DNA of 48,238 nt from Acetofilamentum sp. (GTDB taxonomy: Bacteria > Bacteroidota > Bacteroidia > Bacteroidales > DYOH01), in assembly GCA_020720625.1 (NCBI GenBank), contig DYOH01000016.1:1-48238 (forward strand), written 5' to 3'. Positions 1 to 8,112 of this stretch are shown in pieces; the stretch's first letter is position 1, and every line of letters starts with the position of its first letter. Both the position numbers and the translations under genes were made by a program. A model generated the notes under the pieces. That model searched no databases, had not been told where the DNA came from, and saw nothing but the letters and a program-made list of their open reading frames with translations.

Positions 1-54
1 ACGCTGGCAGGGGTATAATCATTTTTTCAATCTTTTTAGACTGAACTCAATAAT
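1..54. repeat. Right half of the inverted-repeat element, at window start
   Basis: The first 54 bases match positions 4629-4682 of the internal copy with only two differences (positions 13 and 50). It carries the arm acgctggcaggg and the outer arm actcaataat (45-54). The left half of a copy is found at the very end of the window (48148-48238), and the two halves meet with a two-base overlap when laid on the internal copy. Confidence 0.85.
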
Positions 55-77
55 GTATCTTTCACGCATAATGATTT

Positions 78-971
78 ATGGAAATGAAAATACTACTCTA
101 TTTTAATTCATTTGCCGGACAAAATAAAGCCGGCTCTATGCGTGAAAGGCTTATTAGTCTATTGCATGCCTCCAGGCATGAAGTAAGTATAATAGACACA
201 AAAACCAAAGCGGCCGACCAAAGCAATTTAAGAGTAATGGATCTAAATCCATTCGATGCCTTTGTGATTGCTGGTGGAGATGGCACTATTATGCAAGCTT
301 TAAACGGTTATATGCACAATATTAGCATACAAAAACCTCCCGTAGGATTTATTCCTCTAGGAACAGGTAATGCATTTATTCGTGATATTAATTTACTTAG
401 CAATGAGATAGAAGCTGCTGTTGAAAAAATTAATCAGCGGAAAATTATCTCTGTGGATATTGCATTGGCTGAATCAGCGAATGAAAATTTTTATTTTTTT
501 AATATTCTTGGAATCGGTTTTGTGGCAGATGTGGTAGCTACCGGCAAAAAAATGAAGTTTTTGGGTAATATATCTTATTCAATTGGTGTTTTAATTGAAG
601 CATTAAGATTAAAAAATCAGTATGTAGATTTGATTGTAGATGGCGAAAAACACAGATTTAACTACACATTTGTAGAAGTTTCGAATACGCGCTATACATC
701 CAATTTTCTAATGGCTCCTGATGCAAGTTTTAACGATGGTTTACTGGATGTTACGGTACTAGAAAAGATAAATATATGGAGGCTCCTCTCCTCTTTTCCC
801 AAAATTTTTAAAGGTACGCACATTGAGATGCCCGAAGTAAAAACATTTAAGGCTAAAACAATTGAGCTTCTTACAGATGATAAAAAATTGGCTACGCCAG
901 ACGGTGAACTTACAGGCCTTACTCCTATTCGTATTGAAATAATTAAACATGCTTTAAAGATTTTTGCCTGA
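78..971 (+). CDS. Diacylglycerol/lipid kinase family protein (YegS/DgkB-like)
   Basis: A 297-residue protein of the diacylglycerol kinase catalytic family, which phosphorylates a lipid hydroxyl (diacylglycerol or a related lipid) with a nucleoside triphosphate at the cytoplasmic face of the membrane. The nucleotide-binding signature GGDGT lies at residues 66-70 and the second family motif GTGNAF at 95-100; the C-terminal half has the family's second domain ending in a PDGE-like turn near residue 274. Length is normal. A start two codons later (84) is equally possible because the protein opens M-E-M-K. It stands alone, just inside the repeat half at the window start, with a hairpin terminator about 90 bases downstream. 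The exact lipid substrate cannot be read from sequence. Confidence 0.85.
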   Translation: MEMKILLYFNSFAGQNKAGSMRERLISLLHASRHEVSIIDTKTKAADQSNLRVMDLNPFDAFVIAGGDGTIMQALNGYMHNISIQKPPVGFIPLGTGNAFIRDINLLSNEIEAAVEKINQRKIISVDIALAESANENFYFFNILGIGFVADVVATGKKMKFLGNISYSIGVLIEALRLKNQYVDLIVDGEKHRFNYTFVEVSNTRYTSNFLMAPDASFNDGLLDVTVLEKINIWRLLSSFPKIFKGTHIEMPEVKTFKAKTIELLTDDKKLATPDGELTGLTPIRIEIIKHALKIFA

Positions 972-1057
972 AAAAGTAATTTTCGCTTGATTTAGTTTTG
1001 CTTTGGCAAGCTAATTATTGTGCTAAAAAATATTGATTTGCAATGGTTTATAACACT

Positions 1058-1095
1058 GCTTATCTTCATTTGTGTAAAATGCAGATAAGCTTTTT
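1058..1095 (+). terminator. Intrinsic terminator after the lipid kinase
   Basis: An 8-bp perfect stem (gcttatct at 1058-1065 with agataagc at 1083-1090) is followed directly by five Ts (1091-1095). It sits about 90 bases after the stop codon of the lipid kinase gene. Confidence 0.7.
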
Positions 1096-1494
1096 ATTAG
1101 GTAATGCTCTGAAAAACCATTTCCTTTTTTTCTAAAACAAATTCGCATATACTACACAGCATCCCAGACACTTAACTAATATGCTTATTTTTAAGTATTT
1201 ATAATAAAAAAATGATGATTTCCTTTTTTGGAAAATATATGCAAATACTTTCTAAACACCTAAAAATACTTTTTCATCCTCTCCTATTTATTTGTTTTTA
1301 AGTATGTTGTTATAAAATTATGAACAGATAAACACTTCAAATATTTCTAAAAAAAGTAAACTAAATAAAAATTTATTAAACTAAGCTTAATAAATGTATT
1401 CTAAAATTTGTATTTATATATATAATGCATTAGTTTTACAACTAAATAAAAAATAAATCGTATATAATACAGAACAAACAAAATATAAGCCAAA
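1096..1494. other. AT-rich intergenic region with repeated AAATACTT words
   Basis: About 400 bases without a credible gene, strongly A+T. The 8-mer aaatactt occurs at 1243-1250 and 1264-1271 and its reverse complement at 1193-1200, with a related aagtat at 1300-1305. No RNA gene or clear promoter was recognised. A sigma-70-like tataat string lies about 40 bases before the next gene. Confidence 0.4.
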
Positions 1495-2256
1495 ATGGGA
1501 AAATACATACAGGATAAAGCGAAGCGCATTTTTATTCCAAGTGAAGAAGAAATTATGCAAAAAGCCAGCGAAATTTATCTTTTACTAAAAGACATGGAAC
1601 CCGAATTAGCCATATATGGAATTACTAGTGAGCAAATTGACCGGATAAAAGCACTACAAAAGGAGATAGTTGAATTAAATGCATCCATACAAGCAAACAC
1701 CGAATCAAAAGGAGCAAACAAAAACAAAACTTTTGACGACATAAAAAATTATCTAAAACTATGGAGTTCAAGAATAATGCTCGAAGAAGGCAATCAATCT
1801 TTTTTAGCTTTGTATATAAAAAATCAGGCAAAGCATTATATCTCAGATATTGAACTAATTGGAGTAGGAGAGAGTGTGCTATATTTTGTATTGACCAATA
1901 AGCAATCTACGATAAAAAATAAAGAAATTCTGTTGCTGCGCGAATTATTAAAAACTGCCAAACAAATGCATTTTGAACTTGAATACCAGCTGTTTGATAA
2001 GGAGCATAGGGGAAATGAGAAAAATAATAAATTAAACGAATTGTATGAGCTTATGGCTCGTTTATCGCAAATGGCCATCAATCATTTAAAAATAGCGGAG
2101 AAAAAAGAAGAAACTATTAATTTTCAACTCCTTAATAAATACCGTTACCGAATTTCGAATAATCAAAAGTATTACAAAATTAAAGCAAGCAAACAAAAAT
2201 ATACGGAAGGTATGCCATTAAATCAGGTTTTAAGGGCCGTTGATTTAATTATTTGA
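1495..2256 (+). CDS. Hypothetical protein, helical, cytoplasmic
   Basis: A 253-residue protein I do not recognise. It has no signal peptide, no membrane segment and no cysteine. It is lysine- and glutamate-rich and looks largely alpha-helical, with probable coiled-coil stretches around residues 45-70 and 140-200. The C-terminus (about 205-253) is basic and ends in a short hydrophobic tail. It lies 68 bases upstream of the TPR histidine kinase gene in the same orientation, but that gene has its own promoter-like element, so a functional link is only possible. A long AT-rich gap precedes it. Codon use looks like its neighbours. Confidence 0.6.
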   Translation: MGKYIQDKAKRIFIPSEEEIMQKASEIYLLLKDMEPELAIYGITSEQIDRIKALQKEIVELNASIQANTESKGANKNKTFDDIKNYLKLWSSRIMLEEGNQSFLALYIKNQAKHYISDIELIGVGESVLYFVLTNKQSTIKNKEILLLRELLKTAKQMHFELEYQLFDKEHRGNEKNNKLNELYELMARLSQMAINHLKIAEKKEETINFQLLNKYRYRISNNQKYYKIKASKQKYTEGMPLNQVLRAVDLII

Positions 2257-2294
2257 GTCCTTACATTAATCGAAAATAAACTCAAAAAAAAAAC

Positions 2295-2302
2295 TAAATT
2301 TG
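2295..2302 (+). promoter_or_regulatory. Bacteroidota-type -7 promoter element
   Basis: taaatttg matches the Bacteroidota -7 consensus TAnnTTTG exactly and ends 22 bases before the start codon of the histidine kinase gene at 2325. I saw no clear -33 TTTG. Confidence 0.5.
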
Positions 2303-2324
2303 TGCATAATCTGCCAGATTAACT

Positions 2325-4181
2325 ATGAAAAAAATAAGCTTGCTGATTTGTTTTGCCAATGTGGTAATGCCGGGTTTAATATTGGCCCAAATAAATACTG
2401 TAGCATCAACTGAAAAAACGAAACAACTTGCGGATTCTCAACAAATTATCCTACTTCAGGAGAAAGCCAAAAAGTTCTATCCGGAAATGTTGGATTCCAT
2501 GTTGATTTACCTCGATCAAAGCATAGCATTGTCGGAAAAAATACATTGGGATGAAAGAATAGCAGATGCCTATATAGAACAATCGAAGGCATATTATGTA
2601 AAAGGAAAATATTATCTATCGCTGGAAGTAGCCACCAAAGCCGCCGCCATTTATCAGCAGTATAAAAACGATAAAGGTTTGGCCGCCACTTACAATACCA
2701 TTGGAGCAATTTATGCAGTACTGGAAGAATTCCAAATAAGTGCCGGATATCACAGAAAAAGTATAGAAATGGCTAAAATAAGCAACGATTCATCCATGAT
2801 AGCCAGGAATTATTTCAATTTAAGCATTTGCTACGAATCGCTAAATACAGATAGTGCCCTCTTCTTTGTAAATAATGCCATTGCGATGTATATTCCACTA
2901 AAAGATAGTGTTTTGCTTGCCATGGCTTATAACCGGCGTGGAGAAACTCATTTCAACAGACAGGAAATAAAGGCAGCGATACGCAATTATGAATACACAC
3001 TGGCGCATTTTTCAAATTTAAACAATTGGGAAAAAAGCTTTAGCTACAGTGGTTTAGCCAAATCTTATCAGCATTTGGGCAATTATCAGAAAAGTATTGA
3101 ATATGGCGAAAAAGCTTATTCCATCGTTACTTCTATTAATGCTGCCTGGGATATCTGGAATATTACAAAAATATTATCAGAATCGTATGCCCAACACAAC
3201 GAATATGCTAAAGCCTATTCAATGTTGCAGGAGTATAGCCGGCTAAACGACAGTATCTACAATGCAGACAAAAACAATCAAATTAATTTTTTGCTTGTAA
3301 AACAAAAAGAATTAGAAAACAAAGAATTACAAGCAAAAACTGAAGCGCAACTGAGCAAAATTCATAACAAAAATTATCAAATGTTTATTGTGCTGGCGGG
3401 TTTATTTACTCTTTTGTTTTTTAGTGCCAATCTCTTTAGGCAGAATAAGCGAAAAAAGAGAACAAACGAGGCCTTGCTGCATCTAAACAACGAAATTGCT
3501 CATCAGCAAATTGAAATAACAGATACTCTACTAAAAATTAAGGAATTAAGCGCCTTCAAAAAATCGATGAATGCCATGATTGTGCACGATATGAAAAATT
3601 TACTTAATGTGGTAATACACATGGGACAATCAGACATGGCGGTGTATGCCGGAAAATCAATGCTCAATATGGTGAATAATATTCTGGATATAGAGAAGTT
3701 TGAATCTACGAGCATCAAACTAAATAAAGAATTAGTAAAAAGTGAGCAGTTAGTTCATGATGCCATAAAGGAGATTGAATATTCTATGCAAATGAAAAAC
3801 ATTTCTATAAGCAATAAATCAGAAGAAAATTGCCATATACAAGTAGACAGAAATTTAATAAACAGAGTGATTGTAAACTTGCTTACAAATGCGATTAAAT
3901 TTTCGCCGGAAAAAAGTACAATAACCATAAAAGCTAATTGCACCGAGAAACTATATACACTAAGTATTCAAGACGAAGGGGAGGGCATTGAAACCTCGCA
4001 ACTGAATAAGATTTTTGAAAAATACTATCAGGCAAATGCCAAAGACTACGATTCTGTGCGTTCCACTGGCTTGGGGCTTAGTTTTAGCAAAATGGCAGTA
4101 GAAGCGCATAAAGGAAGCATAAGAGCAGAATCGGTATTCGGAAAAGGAGCCAAATTTATTGTTGAATTACCGCTAAGTTAA
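2325..4181 (+). CDS. TPR-containing sensor histidine kinase
   Basis: A 618-residue membrane sensor kinase. Residues 1-22 are a signal peptide ending in a LAQ cleavage site. Residues about 40-330 form tetratricopeptide repeats that should lie in the periplasm, followed by a coiled coil and a transmembrane helix near 352-372. The cytoplasmic part has a histidine box with the phosphoacceptor in MIVHDMKN (His421), an N-box NLLTNAIKF from Asn518, a G1 box DEGEGI, an F-box FEKYYQ and a G2 box GLGLSFSKM. All catalytic boxes are present, so it should be active. No response regulator gene is adjacent, so its partner is elsewhere. The next gene region downstream, convergent, is the wreck of a kinase with the same architecture. 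Confidence 0.9.
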   Translation: MKKISLLICFANVVMPGLILAQINTVASTEKTKQLADSQQIILLQEKAKKFYPEMLDSMLIYLDQSIALSEKIHWDERIADAYIEQSKAYYVKGKYYLSLEVATKAAAIYQQYKNDKGLAATYNTIGAIYAVLEEFQISAGYHRKSIEMAKISNDSSMIARNYFNLSICYESLNTDSALFFVNNAIAMYIPLKDSVLLAMAYNRRGETHFNRQEIKAAIRNYEYTLAHFSNLNNWEKSFSYSGLAKSYQHLGNYQKSIEYGEKAYSIVTSINAAWDIWNITKILSESYAQHNEYAKAYSMLQEYSRLNDSIYNADKNNQINFLLVKQKELENKELQAKTEAQLSKIHNKNYQMFIVLAGLFTLLFFSANLFRQNKRKKRTNEALLHLNNEIAHQQIEITDTLLKIKELSAFKKSMNAMIVHDMKNLLNVVIHMGQSDMAVYAGKSMLNMVNNILDIEKFESTSIKLNKELVKSEQLVHDAIKEIEYSMQMKNISISNKSEENCHIQVDRNLINRVIVNLLTNAIKFSPEKSTITIKANCTEKLYTLSIQDEGEGIETSQLNKIFEKYYQANAKDYDSVRSTGLGLSFSKMAVEAHKGSIRAESVFGKGAKFIVELPLS

Positions 4182-4260
4182 GCTGCATTACTCCTAAACA
4201 TTTAGGTTTATGACTCAAAAGGCACGAAATTTTAACCAAATTAAGTCATTATCTAATTGT

Positions 4261-5072
4261 TTATAGTGTAGGAATGGTAACAATAAACCTGCTACCTGCG
4301 CCAAATTGACTTTCCACAGCTAAAGAACCTTTGTGCTTTTGAACAAAGTCTTTACACAAGATTAGTCCCAAACCAACCTGTCTCTCCGTTAGTGCGGGAG
4401 AACTGTTTTTTTGTTCCAACAAAAACAATTTTTCAATTTGTTCGGTTTTAATCCCCAAACCCTTATCAATCACTTCAAAAACAGTATTATTATAATCTTG
4501 GTAAGCCTTTAGCAACACCAATTTTCCTTCGGAAGAATATTTAATGAGTCTAGTTTAAAAACCCTGCCAGCGTTGATTTTTATAAAATGCTGTAACTGTA
4601 CTAATCAGTTTATAAGTCAATTAAGAAAACGCTGGCAGGGATATAATCATTTTTTCAATCTTTTTAGACTGAACTCATTAATATCTCCCAAATTATTATA
4701 TGCATAAGCTTTTTGGTGCAAACATGTTTCAGAATCGGCTATTGAAATGGCTTTAGCAAAATTATCGCGTGCAAGTGAATATTGTCCCAGATTTCGTTTT
4801 ACAATACCGAGTTTATTTAGAACTTCTGATTGCTTGCAAGGCAAATTTAACTTTTCGAAATAGAGATAGGCCTTATTTCCGTACTCAATCGCTAAAAATG
4901 GACTATCGGCCCTATGTTTCCAACACAAATCGTAAAGCAAGTTAGCTCTCTTTTCTAAATCCATTGAAGCCAAAAATGCGCTATCGTTTGTATTATATAA
5001 CTGTGCATGTGCCAAGTAGCTTTTAAATAGCCATAGAAAAATATAAAAACAGACCGTTTTTAGCTTTATCAT
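4261..5072 (-). pseudogene. Broken TPR sensor histidine kinase, middle part missing
   Basis: Two minus-strand pieces of one kinase type flank the repeat element. The N-terminal piece (5072 down to about 4682) encodes a signal peptide and the first tetratricopeptide repeats and runs into the element just after NNLGDI, stopping at 4647. The C-terminal piece (about 4545 down to 4261) begins inside the N-box at I-K-Y-S and keeps the G1 box DKGLGI and the G2 box VGLGLILCK to the end of the ATPase domain. The remaining TPRs, the membrane helix, the histidine box and the front of the ATPase domain are absent. Compared with the intact gene at 2325-4181, roughly 350-380 residues are missing. No functional kinase can be made; the short N-terminal piece could still be exported. 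Confidence 0.85.
4541..4681. repeat. Inverted-repeat element inside the broken kinase gene
   Basis: A 141-bp element made of nested inverted repeats: outer arms 4541-4549 with 4673-4681 (9 bp, perfect), middle arms 4550-4561 with 4661-4672 (imperfect), and inner arms ccctgccagcgtt at 4562-4574 with its exact complement at 4628-4640 (13 bp). The loop is 53 bases. The right arm has an extra stretch at 4641-4660. Two half-copies form the window ends. It encodes no protein. It could be a small non-autonomous mobile element or another kind of dispersed palindromic repeat; no transposase is nearby. Confidence 0.8.
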
Positions 5073-5154
5073 ATAGCATCATAGCGTTTGTTCTCAATTT
5101 AAAAGTACGATTATTTTTTTAAGCATTGTTCTCTTCGGGGCATTATTCATAAAA

Positions 5155-5188
5155 AAAATGGTCTTTGTAAGTAATTTTACAAAGACCA
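5155..5188 (-). terminator. Intrinsic terminator of the 260-residue barrel gene
   Basis: A perfect 12-bp stem (5159-5170 with 5177-5188, loop gtaatt) is followed on the minus strand by eight Ts (the run of As at 5151-5158). It starts 24 bases after the stop codon of the gene at 5212-5994. Confidence 0.85.
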
Positions 5189-5211
5189 AAAACGGAAAAT
5201 AAACAGTAAAA

Positions 5212-5994
5212 TCAGAAAAAATAACCAAAATTAAGCGTCAAACGATTGGCAAATTGTGTTTGAGTTGCATTTTGATTATAATAATTTTTATAATCGAATT
5301 TATCAACCTGGAAAAAGTATCCAATTCCCATATAAAAGCTTTCGTTGGCCAAACCATTAAATTTAACGCCAAATTCCGGGTTAATAAAAAATCCGCGTTT
5401 ATTGGTAATTTCAGATGTTTGTGTGTCGTAGTAATAGCCACCGTTGTAATCGTAAACATAATAATCGGTATAGCTTTCGGCTGCACTAATCAAAAGCGGA
5501 AAACCACTTCTAAGCCTAAAATAATGAGATTTTGAAGTATTGATGCGCGGATTAAAGTCGTATTGGAATTCGGCACCCATCTGTAAATAAGCATTATTTA
5601 TCAAAACCAATCCCGAAGCCAAGCCAATACTGGCATTCTCGTTGAACCGGTATCCCGAAGAAAAATTGAGATTAAACGGAATGCCCATAAATTCTCTCTC
5701 TCTCACAAATCGAATCATGGTGCCCATTTGCACGTTTCCGTAAAACTTGTTTTTATTCACTTTTACGGCAGTAAGATTTTCCATCTTATCAATGTCGTCT
5801 CTGTTTACAAGAAAACTAGTTCCGCGGGCAATATGAACCCTAATTTTATCGGGTTCCGAAACATATTCAATAGTACCGGTAAGAATATCGCCGTTTTTCT
5901 TATAAACTATAACTTTTTCATTTTTTTGTGCATTCAATTGTAATGAAATGCTCAAAAAAAACGTAATGGCTATTAAACGAAGACTTTTTTTCAT
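5212..5994 (-). CDS. Secreted outer-membrane beta-barrel protein
   Basis: A 260-residue exported protein. Residues 1-22 form a signal peptide ending in LNAQ. Residues about 25-75 are a small beta domain with the pattern KKNGDILTGTI, seen in many Bacteroidota surface proteins. From about residue 85 the chain alternates polar and aromatic residues as in an outer-membrane barrel, and it ends in the aromatic residues Y-F-F, the usual barrel end signal. Residues about 175-200 are unusually tyrosine-rich. It is monocistronic, with a strong terminator 24 bases downstream. No specific function can be assigned. Confidence 0.75.
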   Translation of the reverse strand: MKKSLRLIAITFFLSISLQLNAQKNEKVIVYKKNGDILTGTIEYVSEPDKIRVHIARGTSFLVNRDDIDKMENLTAVKVNKNKFYGNVQMGTMIRFVREREFMGIPFNLNFSSGYRFNENASIGLASGLVLINNAYLQMGAEFQYDFNPRINTSKSHYFRLRSGFPLLISAAESYTDYYVYDYNGGYYYDTQTSEITNKRGFFINPEFGVKFNGLANESFYMGIGYFFQVDKFDYKNYYNQNATQTQFANRLTLNFGYFF

Positions 5995-6097
5995 ATAGTT
6001 TTTGTTTTAATTATAAATTTAATTGCATCTACTTGTTTATTTACCATACGATAATTGAATTAAAAATGTGTCAGAAAAAAATGTTTTACTTTAAAAA

Positions 6098-7354
6098 ATG
6101 CATGAAATGAAAACGATACAATTGCTTTACCTCGTGGCCGGGATTATTCTTACCAGTTTAACCTGGAGTTGCGAAGACAGGGTTTACCAAACTTATATGG
6201 CCAATAAGCCTGTTTATATGAACTACGAAGAGTTTAGAGCGGCAGTAAAAAATGCTCCCGTAAAAAATTTTGAGCAACCCGGCAAAATATACTTAAAAGA
6301 TAATTATATCTTTGTAAATGAATATCTTAAGGGTATACATGTAATAAACAACAGCAATCCGGCATCGCCCATTGTAGTGGCCTTTATCGAAATTCCCGGA
6401 AATTTAGACATGAGTATTGTGGACAATCGATTATTTGCCGACAGTTATATGGATTTGGTTGAAATTGACATTAGTGATTTGCAAAATGTAAAAGAAACGG
6501 CCAGAATTAAAGATCATTTTCCGTATACCTTGCCTCCATACAACGAAGAATATCCGCTGGCTAAAATTGATTATACTCAAGGCGTAATTGTAGATTGGGA
6601 ATTAAAGGAAGTTACCGAAGAAATTGAGCGTCAATATTATCCAATATATTATGATTATGCCAGAAACGAATCAATGAGCGATGGTTCTTCAGGCGAAAGT
6701 GTAGGAATAGGAGGCTCTATGGCACGGTTTACCATTACCTCCGAAGTTTTATACACTACCAGTACCTATCAACTTAGCTGTATAGATATTAGAAACAGTG
6801 CCTTTCAAGTGGTAAATAAACTAAATATTGGGTGGGATGTAGAAACAATTTTCCCTAACGGAAATTATTTGTTCTTTGGCACGCAACAAGGAATGCTCAT
6901 TTACGATATAACTATTGCACTTTCTCCTGTGTTTTTAGCGCAATATAGCCACATAACCAGTTGCGATCCAGTCGTTGTAAAAGATACCATTGCTTATGTA
7001 ACACTTAGGAGTGGAAACACCTGTGGTTCGGTAGTTAATCGACTGGATATTATTAGTTTATCTAAAATTAATGAGCCCAAACTAATTCATTCGGTGGCCA
7101 TGACAAATCCGCATGGTTTGGGTATTTCCGACAGTTTATTATTTATTTGCGATGGCGATGCGGGTCTAAAAATTTATAATGCCAAAAATCCATTGCTGAT
7201 TCATGATAAGTTATTGGCTCAATTCTCTAATATACATGCCTTTGATGTTATTCCGCAAAAGCCCATATTAATTCTGATCGGTGAAGACGGTTTATATCAA
7301 TATAACTTTTCTGATCCGGAAAATATCGTGCTGCTAAGCAACATAAGTATGTAA
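6098..7354 (+). CDS. Lipoprotein with LVIVD-type beta-propeller repeats
   Basis: A 418-residue surface or periplasmic lipoprotein. The signal peptide ends in a lipobox with the acylated cysteine at residue 25 (S-W-S-C), counting from the first Met; a start at 6107 (second Met) gives a more typical signal peptide and is equally likely. The mature part has repeated beta-strand units such as GIHVINNSNP, LVEIDISD and GLKIYNAKNP, which match the LVIVD repeat family and suggest a beta-propeller. An acidic serine/glycine-rich loop interrupts it near residues 185-210. Two hairpins follow it. The next gene encodes a small barrel, but that gene has its own promoter. Function unknown; such proteins are generally thought to bind surface partners. 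Confidence 0.75.
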   Translation: MHEMKTIQLLYLVAGIILTSLTWSCEDRVYQTYMANKPVYMNYEEFRAAVKNAPVKNFEQPGKIYLKDNYIFVNEYLKGIHVINNSNPASPIVVAFIEIPGNLDMSIVDNRLFADSYMDLVEIDISDLQNVKETARIKDHFPYTLPPYNEEYPLAKIDYTQGVIVDWELKEVTEEIERQYYPIYYDYARNESMSDGSSGESVGIGGSMARFTITSEVLYTTSTYQLSCIDIRNSAFQVVNKLNIGWDVETIFPNGNYLFFGTQQGMLIYDITIALSPVFLAQYSHITSCDPVVVKDTIAYVTLRSGNTCGSVVNRLDIISLSKINEPKLIHSVAMTNPHGLGISDSLLFICDGDAGLKIYNAKNPLLIHDKLLAQFSNIHAFDVIPQKPILILIGEDGLYQYNFSDPENIVLLSNISM

Positions 7355-7375
7355 AAGTTTAGCAATTATCTAAGC

Positions 7376-7405
7376 AACGCTCATTTTTCATGACAGATGA
7401 GCGTT
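7376..7405. terminator. Hairpin after the LVIVD lipoprotein gene
   Basis: Nine-bp perfect stem (aacgctcat at 7376-7384 with atgagcgtt at 7397-7405) 22 bases after the stop codon. The following T-rich stretch is weak, so this may act with the next hairpin. Confidence 0.5.
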
Positions 7406-7415
7406 TCTTATGTTT

Positions 7416-7457
7416 ATCCTGCCAAATGTCTGCACAAGATATTGGCAGGATTTTTTT
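7416..7457 (+). terminator. Intrinsic terminator with seven-T tail
   Basis: Ten-bp perfect stem (atcctgccaa at 7416-7425 with its complement at 7442-7451) running into seven Ts (7451-7457). The T tail overlaps the promoter element of the next gene. Confidence 0.8.
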
Positions 7458-7464
7458 ATCTTTG
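7457..7464 (+). promoter_or_regulatory. Bacteroidota-type -7 promoter element
   Basis: tatctttg matches TAnnTTTG and ends 21 bases before the start codon at 7486. It begins at the last T of the preceding terminator. Confidence 0.55.
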
Positions 7465-7485
7465 CAAGACTAAAATGACCAAACA

Positions 7486-8052
7486 ATGAAAAAAATCTTA
7501 TTTACAGCAGCTTTTGGGCTGTTATTGTTTTATGTTGATGGCTATGCGCAAAGCAAGGAAAAATTTGCATTAGGTTTAAAAGCAGGAGTAGGCTTTACCG
7601 ATTTTCAAAACTATGGAGGTATAGGCGCCCGGGTAATCTTATCTGCAGAAAAAAAAATAAAAACAAACTTTAGAATTGCCGGCGAATACAGTTTTTCTAA
7701 CTATATTTATGCTGATACGGCCATAAACCTAAGTTTTTACTATGTACAACATCTCGGCCTCAAAACAGAATATTTATGGGTAAATAAACCCAAATTTAAC
7801 CTTTTTAGCGGTTTGGGACTATTGGCTCATCATACAACCGGCATTTACTTATCTCATGAATTAATCAATAACGGTATTGTACTACCAGAAATAATCCTAA
7901 ATAACTTCTTAAGTGCCCAATTTAGCAGTGGAATAAGATATAAATTTGAACAAGCACCAATTAGCATTGAATTTACCCCTTTTATCCTTAACCTGGGACA
8001 AAAAGAGTACTTAGCTTTTCATTCTGATTTAGGGCTGATTATTCATTTCTGA
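7486..8052 (+). CDS. Small outer-membrane beta-barrel protein
   Basis: A 188-residue exported protein with a signal peptide (residues 1-22, ending GYAQ) followed by alternating beta strands such as FALGLKAGVGF and RIAGEYSFSNY, ending in aromatic/hydrophobic residues (L-I-I-H-F). This is the pattern of an 8- to 10-stranded outer-membrane barrel of the kind common in Bacteroidota. It has its own promoter element and ends in a bidirectional terminator shared with the convergent gene at 8113. No ligand or role can be read from the sequence. Confidence 0.75.
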   Translation: MKKILFTAAFGLLLFYVDGYAQSKEKFALGLKAGVGFTDFQNYGGIGARVILSAEKKIKTNFRIAGEYSFSNYIYADTAINLSFYYVQHLGLKTEYLWVNKPKFNLFSGLGLLAHHTTGIYLSHELINNGIVLPEIILNNFLSAQFSSGIRYKFEQAPISIEFTPFILNLGQKEYLAFHSDLGLIIHF

Positions 8053-8059
8053 TAATGAA

Positions 8060-8090
8060 AGCCCTTTAGCAAAAATATGGCTAAAGGGCT
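8060..8090. terminator. Bidirectional terminator between convergent genes
   Basis: Perfect 11-bp stem (8060-8070 with 8080-8090, 9-base loop) placed between a plus-strand gene ending at 8052 and a minus-strand gene ending at 8113. Confidence 0.75.
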
Positions 8091-8112
8091 AAAATAAAGC
8101 GTAAAAAAAAGA

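Noticed and set aside
4261-4521. An 86-residue minus-strand ORF as an independent small gene
   Set aside because: It is the C-terminal ATPase part of the broken kinase, starting inside the N-box region; the start codon is only an internal one.
4541-4681. Integron attC site
   Set aside because: The element has long inverted arms, but no integrase or cassette array is present and the typical attC core ends were not seen.
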